Shown: positions 46,775 through 56,031 of the stretch, piece by piece
How the letters are laid out: the number at the start of each line of letters is the position of its first letter
Position numbering within the stretch: the stretch's first letter is position 1
Assembly (NCBI GenBank): GCA_018819515.1
Contig: JAHJPX010000013.1
Coordinates: forward strand, 1-64,000
Length of the DNA stretch: 64,000 nt
Source: Gammaproteobacteria bacterium
GTDB taxonomy: Bacteria; Pseudomonadota; Gammaproteobacteria; Burkholderiales; Rhodocyclaceae
Reading direction: 5' to 3'
The notes under the pieces: generated by a model
Seen by the model: only the letters and a program-made list of their open reading frames with translations
Told to the model about the DNA's origin: nothing
The model's database searches: none
Made by a program: the position numbers and the translations under genes

Positions 46775-47196
46775 TTGACGTAGGTGACGGGCAGTGGCGA
46801 AAGGCGCAGAACGTCGTGCGCGACCGATCCGGTGACTGCCTCCTCGAGGAAGGACTCGCCCTTGTTGCCCATTATGATTTGTTCGCAGGCGTTTTCCTGC
46901 GCGCAGGCGACGATGGACTCCGCCACTTTGCCGAGCAACACGGCGGTCTCGTAGGGCACGTGGGCGCGGTCGAGCATTTCGCGCGCCGAAACGAGCGCAT
47001 CGCCGCCGCGCGTTTCCTGCATGGCCTCGATCTCGGCCGGGCGAAGATGGCTCTTCAACTCCCAGGAGTCGACGGGCGGCTGAACGTTGATCAGTACGAT
47101 CTGTCCGTTTTGGCAGCTGTTGTAAAGGCGGATGACGTATTCGACGGCGCGCAGCGACGCCTCGGAGCCGTCGATAGGAAGCAGGGTCTTTAGCAT
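46771..47196 (-). CDS. Universal stress protein, UspA family
   Basis: A 141-residue single Usp domain. The N-terminal LLPIDGSEASLRAVEYV and the C-terminal nucleotide-binding motif IIMGNKGESFLEEAVTGSVAHDVLRLSPLPV (G-x2-G-x9-G-[ST]) are well preserved, so ATP binding is likely. First gene of the minus-strand run that includes otsA, otsB, GH15, the Kef transporter and the P-type ATPase; divergent from the NhaD-like gene. Confidence 0.93.
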   Translation of the reverse strand: MLKTLLPIDGSEASLRAVEYVIRLYNSCQNGQIVLINVQPPVDSWELKSHLRPAEIEAMQETRGGDALVSAREMLDRAHVPYETAVLLGKVAESIVACAQENACEQIIMGNKGESFLEEAVTGSVAHDVLRLSPLPVTYVK

Positions 47197-47312
47197 TGAG
47201 CTTTCCAGTTCAGATTGAGAAAAGCATTATCCCATGTCTTGTTGACCGCAAGGCCGACGCCGGTGTCACTGCCGATGGTAAACTCCGGCGACTTTTCTTG
47301 AAAACAATTCCC

Positions 47313-48677
47313 ATGCGGCCCCAATCCCTGATCCAGATTCTCCTGTTGCTGGCGACGCCGGCGTTTGCGTTCGCCGCCGACGGCCCCGCGGTGGCCGGTA
47401 TTCCGGTCGACTTCATCCTGTTCGCGCTGACCCTGCTGGGCGTCGCCCTGTTCCACCATTACGTCCTGCAAGTGGCGCTCACCGGACTGGCGACCATCGC
47501 CACTTACAAGATTCTGTTCACCGGCTTCAAGACCGGTGACGGCATCGCCGGCTTCGCCGCCCACATGGGCCACGAGTGGGTGCTGCTGGTGAACCTGCTC
47601 TGCCTGCTGGTCGGTTTCGCCCTGCTGGCGCGGCATTTCGAGGATTCCGGCGTGCCGGAAGTGCTGCCGAAGTTGCTGCCCGAAGGCTGGTTGGGCCCGT
47701 TTGCGCTGCTGGTGATCATTTTCGTGCTGTCGGGCTTTCTGGACAACATCGCCGCCGCGCTGATCGGCGGCACCGTGGCGGCCAGCGTCTTCAAGCGCAA
47801 GGTGCATATCGGCTACCTCGCCGCCATTGTCGCGGCTTCCAACGCCGGCGGCGCGGGCTCGGTGGTCGGCGACACCACGACCACCATGATGTGGATCGAC
47901 GGCGTCTCGCCGCTCGACGTGCTGCCCGCCTACCTGCCGGCGGCGATCGCCACGCTCGTTTTCGGCGTTCCGGCGGCGCTGCTGCAACACAAGCACATGG
48001 CCATCACGCGCGACTTCCACGCCCAGCACAGCATCGATTGGGCGCGCGTCGGCATCGTCCTGTTCATCCTGGTTTCGGCGATCACCACCAATGTCACGGT
48101 CAACCTCAACTATCCGGAACTGGCCGACCACTTCCCCTTCCTCGGCGTCGCGGTCTGGGTGGCGCTGCTGCTCGCCATCCCGCTGCGCAAGCCCGAGTGG
48201 AGCCTGATGCCCGGCGCCGTCAAGGGCTCGGTCTTCCTGCTGGCCCTGGTCACCTGCGCCTCGATGATGCCGGTCGAGAAGCTGCCGCCGGCTTCCTGGC
48301 CATCGGCGCTGACGCTCGGCTTCGTCTCTTCCGTGTTCGACAACATCCCGCTCACCGCGCTGGCCCTGAAGCAGGGTGGTTTCGACTGGGGCTTCCTCGC
48401 CTACGCGGTGGGCTTCGGCGGCTCCATGCTCTGGTTCGGCTCCTCGGCCGGCGTCGCCGTGTCCAACCTGTTTCCCGAGGCCAAGTCGGTCGGCCAGTGG
48501 CTGCGCCACGGCTGGTTCATTCCGGTCGGCTATGTGGTCGGCTTCTTCGCGCTGCTGCTGATCCTCGGCTGGAACCCGCACGAGCCGCACAAGAAAGTCA
48601 GCCCTGGCGGTACGCCGCCTGCGGTCGTCCAGCAGCCGGCGGCGCCCGCCGCCGGGGGCGAAGCCGTCTATCGCTGA
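47313..48677 (+). CDS. NhaD-like sodium:proton antiporter / ion transporter
   Basis: A 454-residue membrane protein. A signal-like first segment (MRPQSLIQILLLLATPAFAFA) precedes about 11 further helices. GFLDNIAAALIGGTVAAS, SNAGGAGSVVGDTTTTMMW and SSVFDNIPLTALALKQGG are the duplicated ion-transporter-superfamily motifs. An adjacent nhaR supports Na+/H+ exchange. The last 30 residues are a Pro/Ala-rich tail that begins in a dispersed repeat (KVSPGGTP, residues 429-436). ATG 47313 is preferred to one at 47196, which overlaps the stress-protein start. Confidence 0.88.
   Translation: MRPQSLIQILLLLATPAFAFAADGPAVAGIPVDFILFALTLLGVALFHHYVLQVALTGLATIATYKILFTGFKTGDGIAGFAAHMGHEWVLLVNLLCLLVGFALLARHFEDSGVPEVLPKLLPEGWLGPFALLVIIFVLSGFLDNIAAALIGGTVAASVFKRKVHIGYLAAIVAASNAGGAGSVVGDTTTTMMWIDGVSPLDVLPAYLPAAIATLVFGVPAALLQHKHMAITRDFHAQHSIDWARVGIVLFILVSAITTNVTVNLNYPELADHFPFLGVAVWVALLLAIPLRKPEWSLMPGAVKGSVFLLALVTCASMMPVEKLPPASWPSALTLGFVSSVFDNIPLTALALKQGGFDWGFLAYAVGFGGSMLWFGSSAGVAVSNLFPEAKSVGQWLRHGWFIPVGYVVGFFALLLILGWNPHEPHKKVSPGGTPPAVVQQPAAPAAGGEAVYR
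48591..48616 (-). repeat. Dispersed repeat, copy 10, in the NhaD-like tail
   Basis: Core 48597-48616 with two mismatches. In the gene direction it reads GTCAGCC first, like most copies, and gives the peptide KVSPGGTP. Confidence 0.8.
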
Positions 48678-49588
48678 GTCTTCCCTCCGGAAATTGCCTG
48701 ATCCGGCGCTTGCGTCAGCAGCGCTTCGACCGCCGGATGGCGGATGCGCCGCTCGGCAGTGATGGCATAGAACTGCTCCCGCACTTCGGCAAGGTTGCCG
48801 ACCGGCAGCGCGCCGTATTCTGCCGCGATGTCGGCCGCCAGGATCGCGGGCGCCGGGAACAGCCCCAGCCCGCCACGGCCGAAGGTCATCAGCAGTGCGC
48901 TGTCCTCGAATTCGCCGATCACCCGAGGTCGCAGACTCCGCGCAGAAAACCACTGGTCTAGTCGCCCGCGCAGCGCGTTGTCGCGCGTCGGCAGCAGGAG
49001 CGGCGCGCCGTCGAGGCTGAATGGAAATTGCCGGCGATGGTGTTTTGCCAGAGCCGGGGCGCCGAACAACGTGATTTCGCAGTCACCGAGCGGATGGCTG
49101 TAGACGCGCAGGTTGCCACTGGTAGCAGCCGGCCGGTCGGTCAGTACCACATCGAGGCGGTGCAGTGCCAGATCGGCGACCAGGTCCTGGAAATCGCCTT
49201 CCTCGCAGACCAGTCGCAACGGACCAGCCGTTACCAGCGCGTCGGACAGCAGTCGATAGGCAATAAGCTTGGGCAGGGCGTCGGAAATGCCTACCGTCAA
49301 CCGCAACGGCTGCTTTTCCGAAGCGTCCTCGATGGCTTGTCGTAACTGCTCGCCGAGCTGGAAGATCTGGTTGGCGTGATCGAGGGCGATGCGACCCGCT
49401 TCTGTCGGTACCAGCCGGCGGCCTTGTGGCGAGAGCAGGGTGGCGCCAAGCGAACGCTCCAATAGCCCGATTTGCGCGCTGACCGTCTGCACGGCGACCC
49501 CCAGTCGTTCTGCTGCCCGCGTGAAGCTTCCTTCCTGGGTCGTGACCCAGAAGTAGTGCAGGTGGCGATAATTCAGAGGGATGGCCAT
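48668..49588 (-). CDS. nhaR: LysR-family regulator NhaR
   Basis: A 306-residue LysR-type regulator. The N-terminal helix-turn-helix is LHYFWVTTQEGSFTRAAERLGVAVQTVSAQIGLLE, and the effector domain covers about residues 95-300. The phrase LNYRHLHYFWVTTQEGS is characteristic of NhaR, an activator of sodium antiporter genes. It converges on the NhaD-like gene with a ten-base overlap of the 3' ends, so it is not in the same operon, but the pairing supports the call. Confidence 0.9.
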   Translation of the reverse strand: MAIPLNYRHLHYFWVTTQEGSFTRAAERLGVAVQTVSAQIGLLERSLGATLLSPQGRRLVPTEAGRIALDHANQIFQLGEQLRQAIEDASEKQPLRLTVGISDALPKLIAYRLLSDALVTAGPLRLVCEEGDFQDLVADLALHRLDVVLTDRPAATSGNLRVYSHPLGDCEITLFGAPALAKHHRRQFPFSLDGAPLLLPTRDNALRGRLDQWFSARSLRPRVIGEFEDSALLMTFGRGGLGLFPAPAILAADIAAEYGALPVGNLAEVREQFYAITAERRIRHPAVEALLTQAPDQAISGGKTQR

Positions 49589-49664
49589 GGTTCGTATTTT
49601 ACGAATATACGGTCACTTTATATTCGCTTTTATGTGCAAAGCTAGGCGCGTAACATCCGCTGCC

Positions 49665-50681
49665 ATGAAATCCTGGTATTCCCATTTCATCGGCACCGGC
49701 GTGTTCTGCGTCGTCGCAGTCGCGCTGGGTTACTACGTCGGCGGTTTGCCGGCGGTCGCTACCGTGCTTTTCCTGAGTGTGCTGGAAACTTCGCTTTCCT
49801 TCGACAATGCCGTCGTCAATGCCGGCATCCTGGCCAACTGGGATGAAAAGTGGCGCCGACGCTTCCTGACCTGGGGCATTTTCATCGCCGTGTTCGGCAT
49901 GCGCCTGGTCTTTCCGGTGGCCATCGTCGCGATCGCGGCAGGCATCGGGCCGTTCCAGGCCATCGATTTGGCCATCAACGACGGTGACGAATACAGCCGT
50001 GTGCTGGGCGCGGCGCACCACCAGATTGCCGCCTTCGGCGGCGCCTTTCTGATGATGGTCTTCCTGCGCTTTTTCGTGGCCCGCCACAAGACCGAGCATT
50101 GGCTGGAAGTGCTGGAGCGGCCGCTGTCGCGGCTGGGCAAGCTGGAATCGATCGAGGCGGCGCTGAGCCTGATGGTCGTGATGGCTGCGTCCTGGATAAT
50201 CGCCGATCCGGTGCGTCAGGGCGAGTTCGTCGTCGCCGGCGTCTGGGGCGTGGTGGTGTTCATCATCGTCAAGGGCCTGGCCGCGCTGCTCGGCGGCGAC
50301 GACGAGACGGCGCATACCCATGTGGTCAAGCAGGGCGTGGCCGGCTTTCTCTATCTCGAAGTGCTCGACGCCAGTTTCTCGTTCGACGGCGTGGTCGGCG
50401 CCTTCGCCTTGACCCACGACCTGATCGTCATCGCCCTCGGCCTTGGCGTCGGCGCCATGTTCGTGCGCAGCTTCACGCTGCTGCTGGTCGAGCGCGGCAC
50501 GCTGGAGACCTATCGCTACCTCGAGCACGGCGCCTTCTGGGCGGTCGGCGCCCTAGCGGCGATCATGCTCGGCGGAGTTGAATTTCACATTCCCGAGGCC
50601 ATAACCGGTCTATTGGGGGCGGCGCTCATCGTCTGGGCGCTCGGTAGTTCGGTACGCGCAAACCGGCGTACAGTTTCCTGA
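49665..50681 (+). CDS. DUF475 family integral membrane protein (TerC-related)
   Basis: A 338-residue polytopic protein with about nine hydrophobic segments. The duplicated acidic motifs [17 protein letters not shown] and [18 protein letters not shown] are the family hallmark and resemble those of TerC/YkoY proteins, linked to manganese or other metal export in some bacteria. ATG 49665 ([10 protein letters not shown]) is chosen; an upstream in-frame ATG overlaps nhaR on the other strand. Confidence 0.88.
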   Translation: MKSWYSHFIGTGVFCVVAVALGYYVGGLPAVATVLFLSVLETSLSFDNAVVNAGILANWDEKWRRRFLTWGIFIAVFGMRLVFPVAIVAIAAGIGPFQAIDLAINDGDEYSRVLGAAHHQIAAFGGAFLMMVFLRFFVARHKTEHWLEVLERPLSRLGKLESIEAALSLMVVMAASWIIADPVRQGEFVVAGVWGVVVFIIVKGLAALLGGDDETAHTHVVKQGVAGFLYLEVLDASFSFDGVVGAFALTHDLIVIALGLGVGAMFVRSFTLLLVERGTLETYRYLEHGAFWAVGALAAIMLGGVEFHIPEAITGLLGAALIVWALGSSVRANRRTVS

Positions 50682-50703
50682 TGCAACGAAGGAGAAACCC
50701 ACG

Positions 50704-51573
50704 ATGAAGCGCATTTTCCTCCTGATCGCCACCAACGTCGCCGTCATGGTGGTGCTGTCGATCGTCGCCAGCCTGCTCGGCGTCGATCGCTACCTTACGC
50801 AGAACGGCCTCAACCTCGGCGCGTTGCTGGCAATGTCCGCCATCTTCGGCTTCGGCGGCGCCTTCATTTCTTTGTTCATATCGAAGTGGATGGCCAAGCG
50901 CAGCACCGGCGCCCAGGTCATCACCACGCCGCGCAACAGTACCGAGTACTGGCTGATGGAAACCGTTGCCCGCCAGGCCAAGGCCGCCGGGCTGGCCATG
51001 CCGGAGGTCGCTATTTACGAAGGCGAACCGAACGCGTTCGCCACCGGCGCCACGAAGAACAACTCGCTGGTCGCCGTCTCCACCGGCCTGCTGCAAAGCA
51101 TGAGCAAGGACGAGGTCGAGGCGGTGCTGGCGCACGAGGTCAGCCACATCGCCAACGGCGACATGGTGACGCTGACTCTGATCCAGGGCGTGGTGAACAC
51201 CTTCGTCTTCTTCCTGTCGCGCGTGGTCGGCTCCATCGTCGACGGCGCGATGCGGCGCGGTAGCGATTCTTCCGGTCCGGGGATTGGCTACATGGTGACC
51301 GTGATGGTCTGCCAGGTTGTATTCGGCATGCTTGCCAGCATCATCGTCGCATGGTTCTCGCGTCAGCGTGAGTTCCGTGCCGACGCCGGTGCCGCGAAAC
51401 TCGAAGGGGGTCCGGGCAAGATGATCTCGGCGCTGCAGCGCCTCGGCGGCATGCATCCCGAGCCGCTGCCGAAAAGCATGGCCAGTATGGGCATCGCCGG
51501 CGGAATCGGCAGCCTGTTCGCCACCCATCCGAGCATGGAAGATCGTATCGCCGCGCTGAAAAGTCAGCCGTGA
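50704..51573 (+). CDS. htpX: Membrane-bound zinc protease HtpX
   Basis: A 289-residue M48 peptidase. Two N-terminal helices (residues 5-25 and 38-60) precede the catalytic HEVSH motif (144-148); two more helices follow, then the third zinc ligand in [13 protein letters not shown]. It degrades misfolded inner-membrane proteins. AAGGAGA precedes the start. The final codons KSQP and the TGA stop lie within a dispersed repeat, so the end of the protein was set by that element. Confidence 0.96.
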   Translation: MKRIFLLIATNVAVMVVLSIVASLLGVDRYLTQNGLNLGALLAMSAIFGFGGAFISLFISKWMAKRSTGAQVITTPRNSTEYWLMETVARQAKAAGLAMPEVAIYEGEPNAFATGATKNNSLVAVSTGLLQSMSKDEVEAVLAHEVSHIANGDMVTLTLIQGVVNTFVFFLSRVVGSIVDGAMRRGSDSSGPGIGYMVTVMVCQVVFGMLASIIVAWFSRQREFRADAGAAKLEGGPGKMISALQRLGGMHPEPLPKSMASMGIAGGIGSLFATHPSMEDRIAALKSQP

Positions 51574-51582
51574 CGGTACGCC
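51543..51582. repeat. Dispersed repeat, copy 11, with an inverted half
   Basis: Core 51563-51582 has two mismatches; a partial inverted copy occupies 51543-51558. Together they can form a hairpin with GCTGA/TCAGC around an AAAG loop and further pairs out to CGTA/TACG. It spans the htpX stop codon and ends four bases before the carbonic anhydrase start. Confidence 0.85.
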
Positions 51583-51586
51583 GAAC

Positions 51587-52249
51587 ATGAAGCTGCTTTC
51601 GGAACTCTTCGACGCCAACCGCCGCTGGGCGGAGGAGAGCGTCGAAGCCGATCCCGGTTTCTTCGCGCGCCTGAAGGCCATCCAGACGCCGCAGTATTTC
51701 TGGATCGGCTGTTCCGACAGCCGCGTGCCGGCCAACCAGATCACCGGCCTCGCGCCGGGCGAAGTGTTCGTCCATCGCAACGTCGGCAATGTCGTCGTGC
51801 ATACCGATCTCAACTGCCTGTCGGTGCTGCAATACGCCGTCGATGTGCTGGGCATTCGCCACGTCATGGTGGTCGGCCACTACGACTGCGGCGGCATCAA
51901 GGCCGCGCTGGCCGGCAAGTCGCTGGGCCTGATCGACAACTGGCTGCGCCACATCCAGGACGTCGCCGAACGCCACGCCGGCATCCTTGACGCACTGCCG
52001 GATGCCGACGCCGTACAACGCTGCCTCTCCGAACTCAACGTCATCGAGCAGGTCCGCAACGTCGCCCGCACGACCCTCGTCGGCGATGCTTGGCGGCGCG
52101 ACCAGAAACTTGCGTTGCACGGCTGGATCTACGACCTCGGCGATGGCAACCTGCGCGACCTCGATGTGTCGATGACCGGCGAGGCGCCGCCCGACGAAAT
52201 CGTTGCTACCGCGCTGGACGGCCTGCGGCGTCGCTACGGCGTAGACTGA
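51587..52249 (+). CDS. can: Beta-class carbonic anhydrase
   Basis: A 220-residue zinc enzyme. Ligands and catalytic dyad are C42, D44 and R46 (CSDSRVP), H98 and C101 (GHYDCGG). It interconverts CO2 and bicarbonate in the cytoplasm, feeding carboxylases and pH control. Length and motifs match E. coli Can. It lies 13 bases after htpX and five before the CPA2 antiporter gene, suggesting one operon. Confidence 0.95.
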   Translation: MKLLSELFDANRRWAEESVEADPGFFARLKAIQTPQYFWIGCSDSRVPANQITGLAPGEVFVHRNVGNVVVHTDLNCLSVLQYAVDVLGIRHVMVVGHYDCGGIKAALAGKSLGLIDNWLRHIQDVAERHAGILDALPDADAVQRCLSELNVIEQVRNVARTTLVGDAWRRDQKLALHGWIYDLGDGNLRDLDVSMTGEAPPDEIVATALDGLRRRYGVD

Positions 52250-52254
52250 ACGTC

Positions 52255-53592
52255 ATGAGACGCCTTCCCTCGTTCCTGGCGCTGGCATTGTTCGCTTTCC
52301 CGGCATGGGCGGCCGGGTCGGGGGTGGTCGGCGAAAACCTGCTCTGGCTGGCGCTGATCCTGATGAGCGCGCGCCTGTTCGCGCCGCTGGCGCAGCGGGT
52401 CGGCTTCCCCGCCGTGCTCGGCGAACTGCTGCTCGGCGTGCTGCTCGGCAACCTGGCGCTGTTCGGCTTTCACTACTTCGACCAGATCCCTCGTGATCCC
52501 ATCATCGCCTTCATGGCCGAGTTGGGCGTCATCGTGCTGTTGCTGCAAATCGGCCTCGAAACGCGTCTGGCCGATCTGGTCAGGGTCGGCGGCCGGGCTA
52601 CGCTGGTCGGCAGCGTCGGCATCGCCGTGCCTTTCCTGCTTGGCGCTTTCGTGGTCGGGCCGTGGCTGTTGCCGGGGCTGGACCGGAACACCTATCTCTT
52701 CCTTGGCGCGACGCTGGCGGCCACCTCGGTCGGCATCACCGGCCGCGTTTTCCGCGACCTTGGCAAGCTTGGCACGCCCGCCGCGCAAATCGTCCTCGGC
52801 GCGGCGGTGATCGACGACGTGCTCGGCCTCGTCATCCTTGCCGTGGTGTCCAGCCTCGTCCAGGTGGGCGAAGTCAGCGTCGGCGAGGTGGCCAGAATCA
52901 TCGCCGAGGCCGTGCTCTTCCTCGGCGGCAGCATCTGGCTCGGCCGCAAGATCGCGCCGCATTCCAGCCGCTGGCTGGCGCAACTCGACGCTGGCCCCTC
53001 GATGCTGTTCGCGCAGGTGCTGGCCACCGGCCTGTTCCTCGCCTGGCTGGCTCACGTCATGGGCCTCGCCCCGATCATCGGCGCCTTTGCCGCGGGCCTG
53101 CTGTTCGAGCCGTTGTTCCTCAAGGACTTCGAGACGCCGCGCATCGTCCGGGAGATCGAGCCACTGGTGCAGGATTCCCGTGGCCTGATGGACCGTCTGC
53201 GGCCGATCCTGACAAAACACACCGGCCACCAGCACGAGCACATGATCGAGCCCATCGGTTACTTCTTCGTGCCCGTGTTCTTCGTCCTCACCGGCATGCA
53301 AGTGGATTTGCAAACGCTCGCCGATCCGACCGTCGTCGCGATTGCGCTCGGCGTCACCGCGGCCGCCATCCTCGGCAAGCTCGCCGCCGGCATCTTCGCC
53401 GGCGACGCAGGCAAATGGGTAGTTGGCTGGGGCATGGTCCCGCGCGGCGAAGTCGGCCTCATCTTCGCCATGGTTGGCAAGCAGCTCGGCGTCATGTCGG
53501 AAACGATGTTCTCCGTCGTCGTCATCATGGTCATCCTGACCACGCTGATTACGCCGCCGGTGCTCACCTGGCTGCTGAGGCGCAAGGACTAG
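52255..53592 (+). CDS. CPA2-type Na+(K+)/H+ antiporter
   Basis: A 445-residue membrane protein. A cleavable signal or first helix (LPSFLALALFAFPAWAAG) precedes about 12 helices. LLQIGLETRLADLVRVG, LGAAVIDDVLGLVILAV and GAFAAGLLFEPLF are typical, with the paired aspartates of the ion site in the second. There is no RCK domain. Start ATG 52255 lies five bases after the carbonic anhydrase stop. Exchange of Na+ or K+ for H+ is inferred from the family. Confidence 0.92.
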   Translation: MRRLPSFLALALFAFPAWAAGSGVVGENLLWLALILMSARLFAPLAQRVGFPAVLGELLLGVLLGNLALFGFHYFDQIPRDPIIAFMAELGVIVLLLQIGLETRLADLVRVGGRATLVGSVGIAVPFLLGAFVVGPWLLPGLDRNTYLFLGATLAATSVGITGRVFRDLGKLGTPAAQIVLGAAVIDDVLGLVILAVVSSLVQVGEVSVGEVARIIAEAVLFLGGSIWLGRKIAPHSSRWLAQLDAGPSMLFAQVLATGLFLAWLAHVMGLAPIIGAFAAGLLFEPLFLKDFETPRIVREIEPLVQDSRGLMDRLRPILTKHTGHQHEHMIEPIGYFFVPVFFVLTGMQVDLQTLADPTVVAIALGVTAAAILGKLAAGIFAGDAGKWVVGWGMVPRGEVGLIFAMVGKQLGVMSETMFSVVVIMVILTTLITPPVLTWLLRRKD

Positions 53593-53599
53593 GGCGGAC

Positions 53600-54685
53600 G
53601 TGATCGCGGGCGCGCTCTGGTTCCTGCTCGGCCTCGGCGCGCTGATCGCGGGTGCCGAACTGATGGTGCGCGGCGCCTCCCGGCTGGCCTTGCTGTTCGG
53701 CATTTCGCCGCTGGTGGTCGGCCTCACCGTCGTCTCCTTCGGCACCAGCGCGCCCGAACTCGCGGTCTCCGTGCAGTCCGCCTGGGCGGGGCAGGTGGAC
53801 ATCGCAATCGGCAACGTCGTCGGCAGCAACATCTTCAACGTGCTGGTCATCCTCGGCCTGTCGGCGCTGGTGGTGCCGCTGGTCGTGCATCAGCAACTCA
53901 TCCGCCAGGAAGTACCGATCATGATCGGCGTCTCGCTGCTGCTCTGGGGGCTGGCTGCCGATGGCGGCATCGGTCGCGGCGAAGGGCTGCTTTTCGTCGG
54001 TCTGCTGATCGGCTATACGGTGTTGTTGATCTGGCAAAGCCGCCGCGCGGCGGCCGAGGAAAAGTCCGAATACGACGAAGCCTTCGGTGACGGTCAGCCC
54101 GGCTGGCGCAACCACTGGGCGTTGCAACTGCTGCTGATCGTCGTCGGGCTGGTCCTGCTGGTGCTCGGCGCCCGCTGGCTGGTCGAAGCGGCTGTCGGTT
54201 TCGCCCGCTACCTCGGCGTCAGCGAACTCGTCATCGGTCTCACCATCGTCGCGGCCGGCACCTCGCTGCCCGAAGTCGCCACCTCGGTGATGGCTGCCCT
54301 GCGCGGCGAGCGCGACATCGCCGTCGGCAACGCCGTCGGCAGCAATATCTTCAACATCCTCTGCGTGCTCGGCATCTCCGCCATCGTCGCACCGGCGGAG
54401 CTGACGGTCGCACCGCAGATTCTGGGGTCCGATTTGCCCATCATGGTTGGTGTTGCGCTGATCTGCCTGCCGGTGTTCTTCATTGGCGGCGTCATCTCGC
54501 GTGGCGAAGGGGCGTTGCTGCTCGGGCTCTACATCGCTTACACCGCCTACCTGATCCTGCAAGCCGTCGGCCATCCGGCGTTGGTCGCCTACGCCGAGAT
54601 CATGGGCGTCGTCGTCCTGCCCGTCGTCGCTGTCGTCCTCGTCGTGCTCGCCTGGCGCTACTGGCGAGTCTCGGCCGCCCGGTAG
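53600..54685 (+). CDS. Ca2+/cation antiporter of the CaCA superfamily (YrbG-like)
   Basis: A 361-residue membrane protein beginning with GTG. It contains the two inverted alpha-repeats: SFGTSAPELAVSV with GNVVGSNIFNVLVILG, and AAGTSLPEVATSV with GNAVGSNIFNILCVLG. These form the ion-binding site of Na+/Ca2+ exchangers. It follows the CPA2 gene by seven bases. Its TAG stop is followed at once by a dispersed repeat. Confidence 0.93.
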   Translation: MIAGALWFLLGLGALIAGAELMVRGASRLALLFGISPLVVGLTVVSFGTSAPELAVSVQSAWAGQVDIAIGNVVGSNIFNVLVILGLSALVVPLVVHQQLIRQEVPIMIGVSLLLWGLAADGGIGRGEGLLFVGLLIGYTVLLIWQSRRAAAEEKSEYDEAFGDGQPGWRNHWALQLLLIVVGLVLLVLGARWLVEAAVGFARYLGVSELVIGLTIVAAGTSLPEVATSVMAALRGERDIAVGNAVGSNIFNILCVLGISAIVAPAELTVAPQILGSDLPIMVGVALICLPVFFIGGVISRGEGALLLGLYIAYTAYLILQAVGHPALVAYAEIMGVVVLPVVAVVLVVLAWRYWRVSAAR

Positions 54686-54710
54686 GAAAAGTCAGCCGTG
54701 GCGATACGCC
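54685..54710 (-). repeat. Dispersed repeat, copy 12 (perfect core)
   Basis: Core 54691-54710 matches the consensus exactly and is preceded by GAAAA directly after the CaCA stop codon. GTGGCGATACGCCAC within it forms a small hairpin. Confidence 0.92.
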
Positions 54711-54750
54711 ACTCAGCAAGCAGTAAGCATCGAGGCGATACACTGCGGCG

Positions 54751-56031
54751 ATGGAATTCACTCCCGAACAGAAACGCCGCCGCGCATTGATGCTTTCTGT
54801 GGTCGTGGCGGCCTACGTGCTGTCGTTTTTCCAGCGCTTCGCGCCAGCCGGCATCGCGCAGGATCTGGCCGCGGCTTTTCAGACCACGGCAGCGTCTCTG
54901 GGCGCGCTGGCGGCGACTTATTTTTGGGTCTACATGGTCATGCAGGTGCCCACCGGGGTGCTTGCCGACACGCTGGGGCCGCGTCGGGTGCTGTTTCTCG
55001 GCGGCATGGTCGCGGGCGGCGGTAGCCTGCTGTTCGGCATGGCCGAAACGCTCGATGGTGCGCTGGTCGGCCGGACGCTGATCGGGCTGGGCGTGTCGGT
55101 GGTGTTCATCTCGATGCTGAAGATTATCGCTGTGTGGTTCGAGGAGCGGCGCTTCGCAACCATGGTGGGGCTGGCGATGCTCGGCGGCAATCTCGGCTCG
55201 GTGCTGGCCGGCGCGCCGTTGTCCTGGCTGGCGCAGGAGGCGGGCTGGCGCAGTGTCTTTGTCGGCGTCGGTCTGGTGTCGTTCGCGCTGGGCGCGCTCT
55301 GCTGGTTGCTGGTGCGTGATCGCGTTGGCGCCGGTACGGCCGACCACGGGCCGAAGGTCGACCGTACCGCGGTGTTGACCGGCCTGCTCGGCGTGGTGCG
55401 CAATCGCCACACCTGGCCGGCGGCCGCCGTCAATTTCGGGCTGGGCGGTAGCTTCTTCGCCTTCGGCGGCCTGTGGGCGACGCCCTACCTGATGCAGGTG
55501 CACGGCATGAGCCGCGCCGTCGCCACCTCGCACCTGTCGCTCTACTTCGCCGGCTTTGCGCTCGGCTGCCTGTTCATCGGTGGCCTGTCGGACCGGCTCG
55601 GCCGGCGCAAGCCGGTGGTGCTGGTTTCAGCGCACGTCTATGGCTTGATCTGGCTCGTATGGCTGACCGGCATGTTGCTGCCGCTTGCCTTAAGCTACGC
55701 GCTGTTTGCGCTGATGGGCGTCGCCACGGCGAGCTTTACGCTGACCTGGGCCTGCGCCAAGGAAGTCAATCCACCGCATCTGTCGGGCATGTCGACTTCG
55801 GTCACGAACATGGGCGGCTTTCTCGGCGGCGCGCTGCTACAGCCGCTGGTGGGGTGGATGATGGATCTCTCATGGAATGGCACGATGGCCGATGGCGTAC
55901 GGCTCTACTCGCCGGAGGATTTCAGGTACGGGCTGCTGCTGATCGCGGCCGCGGTCTGGTTCGGCGCCGTCGCGGCCTGGCGTATCCGCGAGACGCATTG
56001 CCGGAACATCTACAAGGAGATTGCATCGTGA
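54751..56031 (+). CDS. Major facilitator superfamily permease
   Basis: A 426-residue, 12-helix transporter. The loop 2-3 signature is GVLADTLGPRRVLFLGG and its second-half equivalent GGLSDRLGRRKPVVLV. N-terminal FFQRFAPAGIAQDLA resembles hexuronate/nitrate-type permeases, but the substrate is unknown. Its stop overlaps the start of the small CbiX gene (GTGA), so the two may act together, perhaps in metal or tetrapyrrole supply. Confidence 0.9.
   Translation: MEFTPEQKRRRALMLSVVVAAYVLSFFQRFAPAGIAQDLAAAFQTTAASLGALAATYFWVYMVMQVPTGVLADTLGPRRVLFLGGMVAGGGSLLFGMAETLDGALVGRTLIGLGVSVVFISMLKIIAVWFEERRFATMVGLAMLGGNLGSVLAGAPLSWLAQEAGWRSVFVGVGLVSFALGALCWLLVRDRVGAGTADHGPKVDRTAVLTGLLGVVRNRHTWPAAAVNFGLGGSFFAFGGLWATPYLMQVHGMSRAVATSHLSLYFAGFALGCLFIGGLSDRLGRRKPVVLVSAHVYGLIWLVWLTGMLLPLALSYALFALMGVATASFTLTWACAKEVNPPHLSGMSTSVTNMGGFLGGALLQPLVGWMMDLSWNGTMADGVRLYSPEDFRYGLLLIAAAVWFGAVAAWRIRETHCRNIYKEIAS

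Noticed and set aside
51543..51582. The htpX repeat hairpin considered as an intrinsic terminator.
   Set aside because: No T-run follows the stem on the plus strand; other repeat copies likewise lack the feature in the gene direction.
52871..52895. Partial repeat match in the CPA2 antiporter gene (AAGTCAGCGTCGGCGAGG).
   Set aside because: It needs two indels to align and encodes normal transporter residues.
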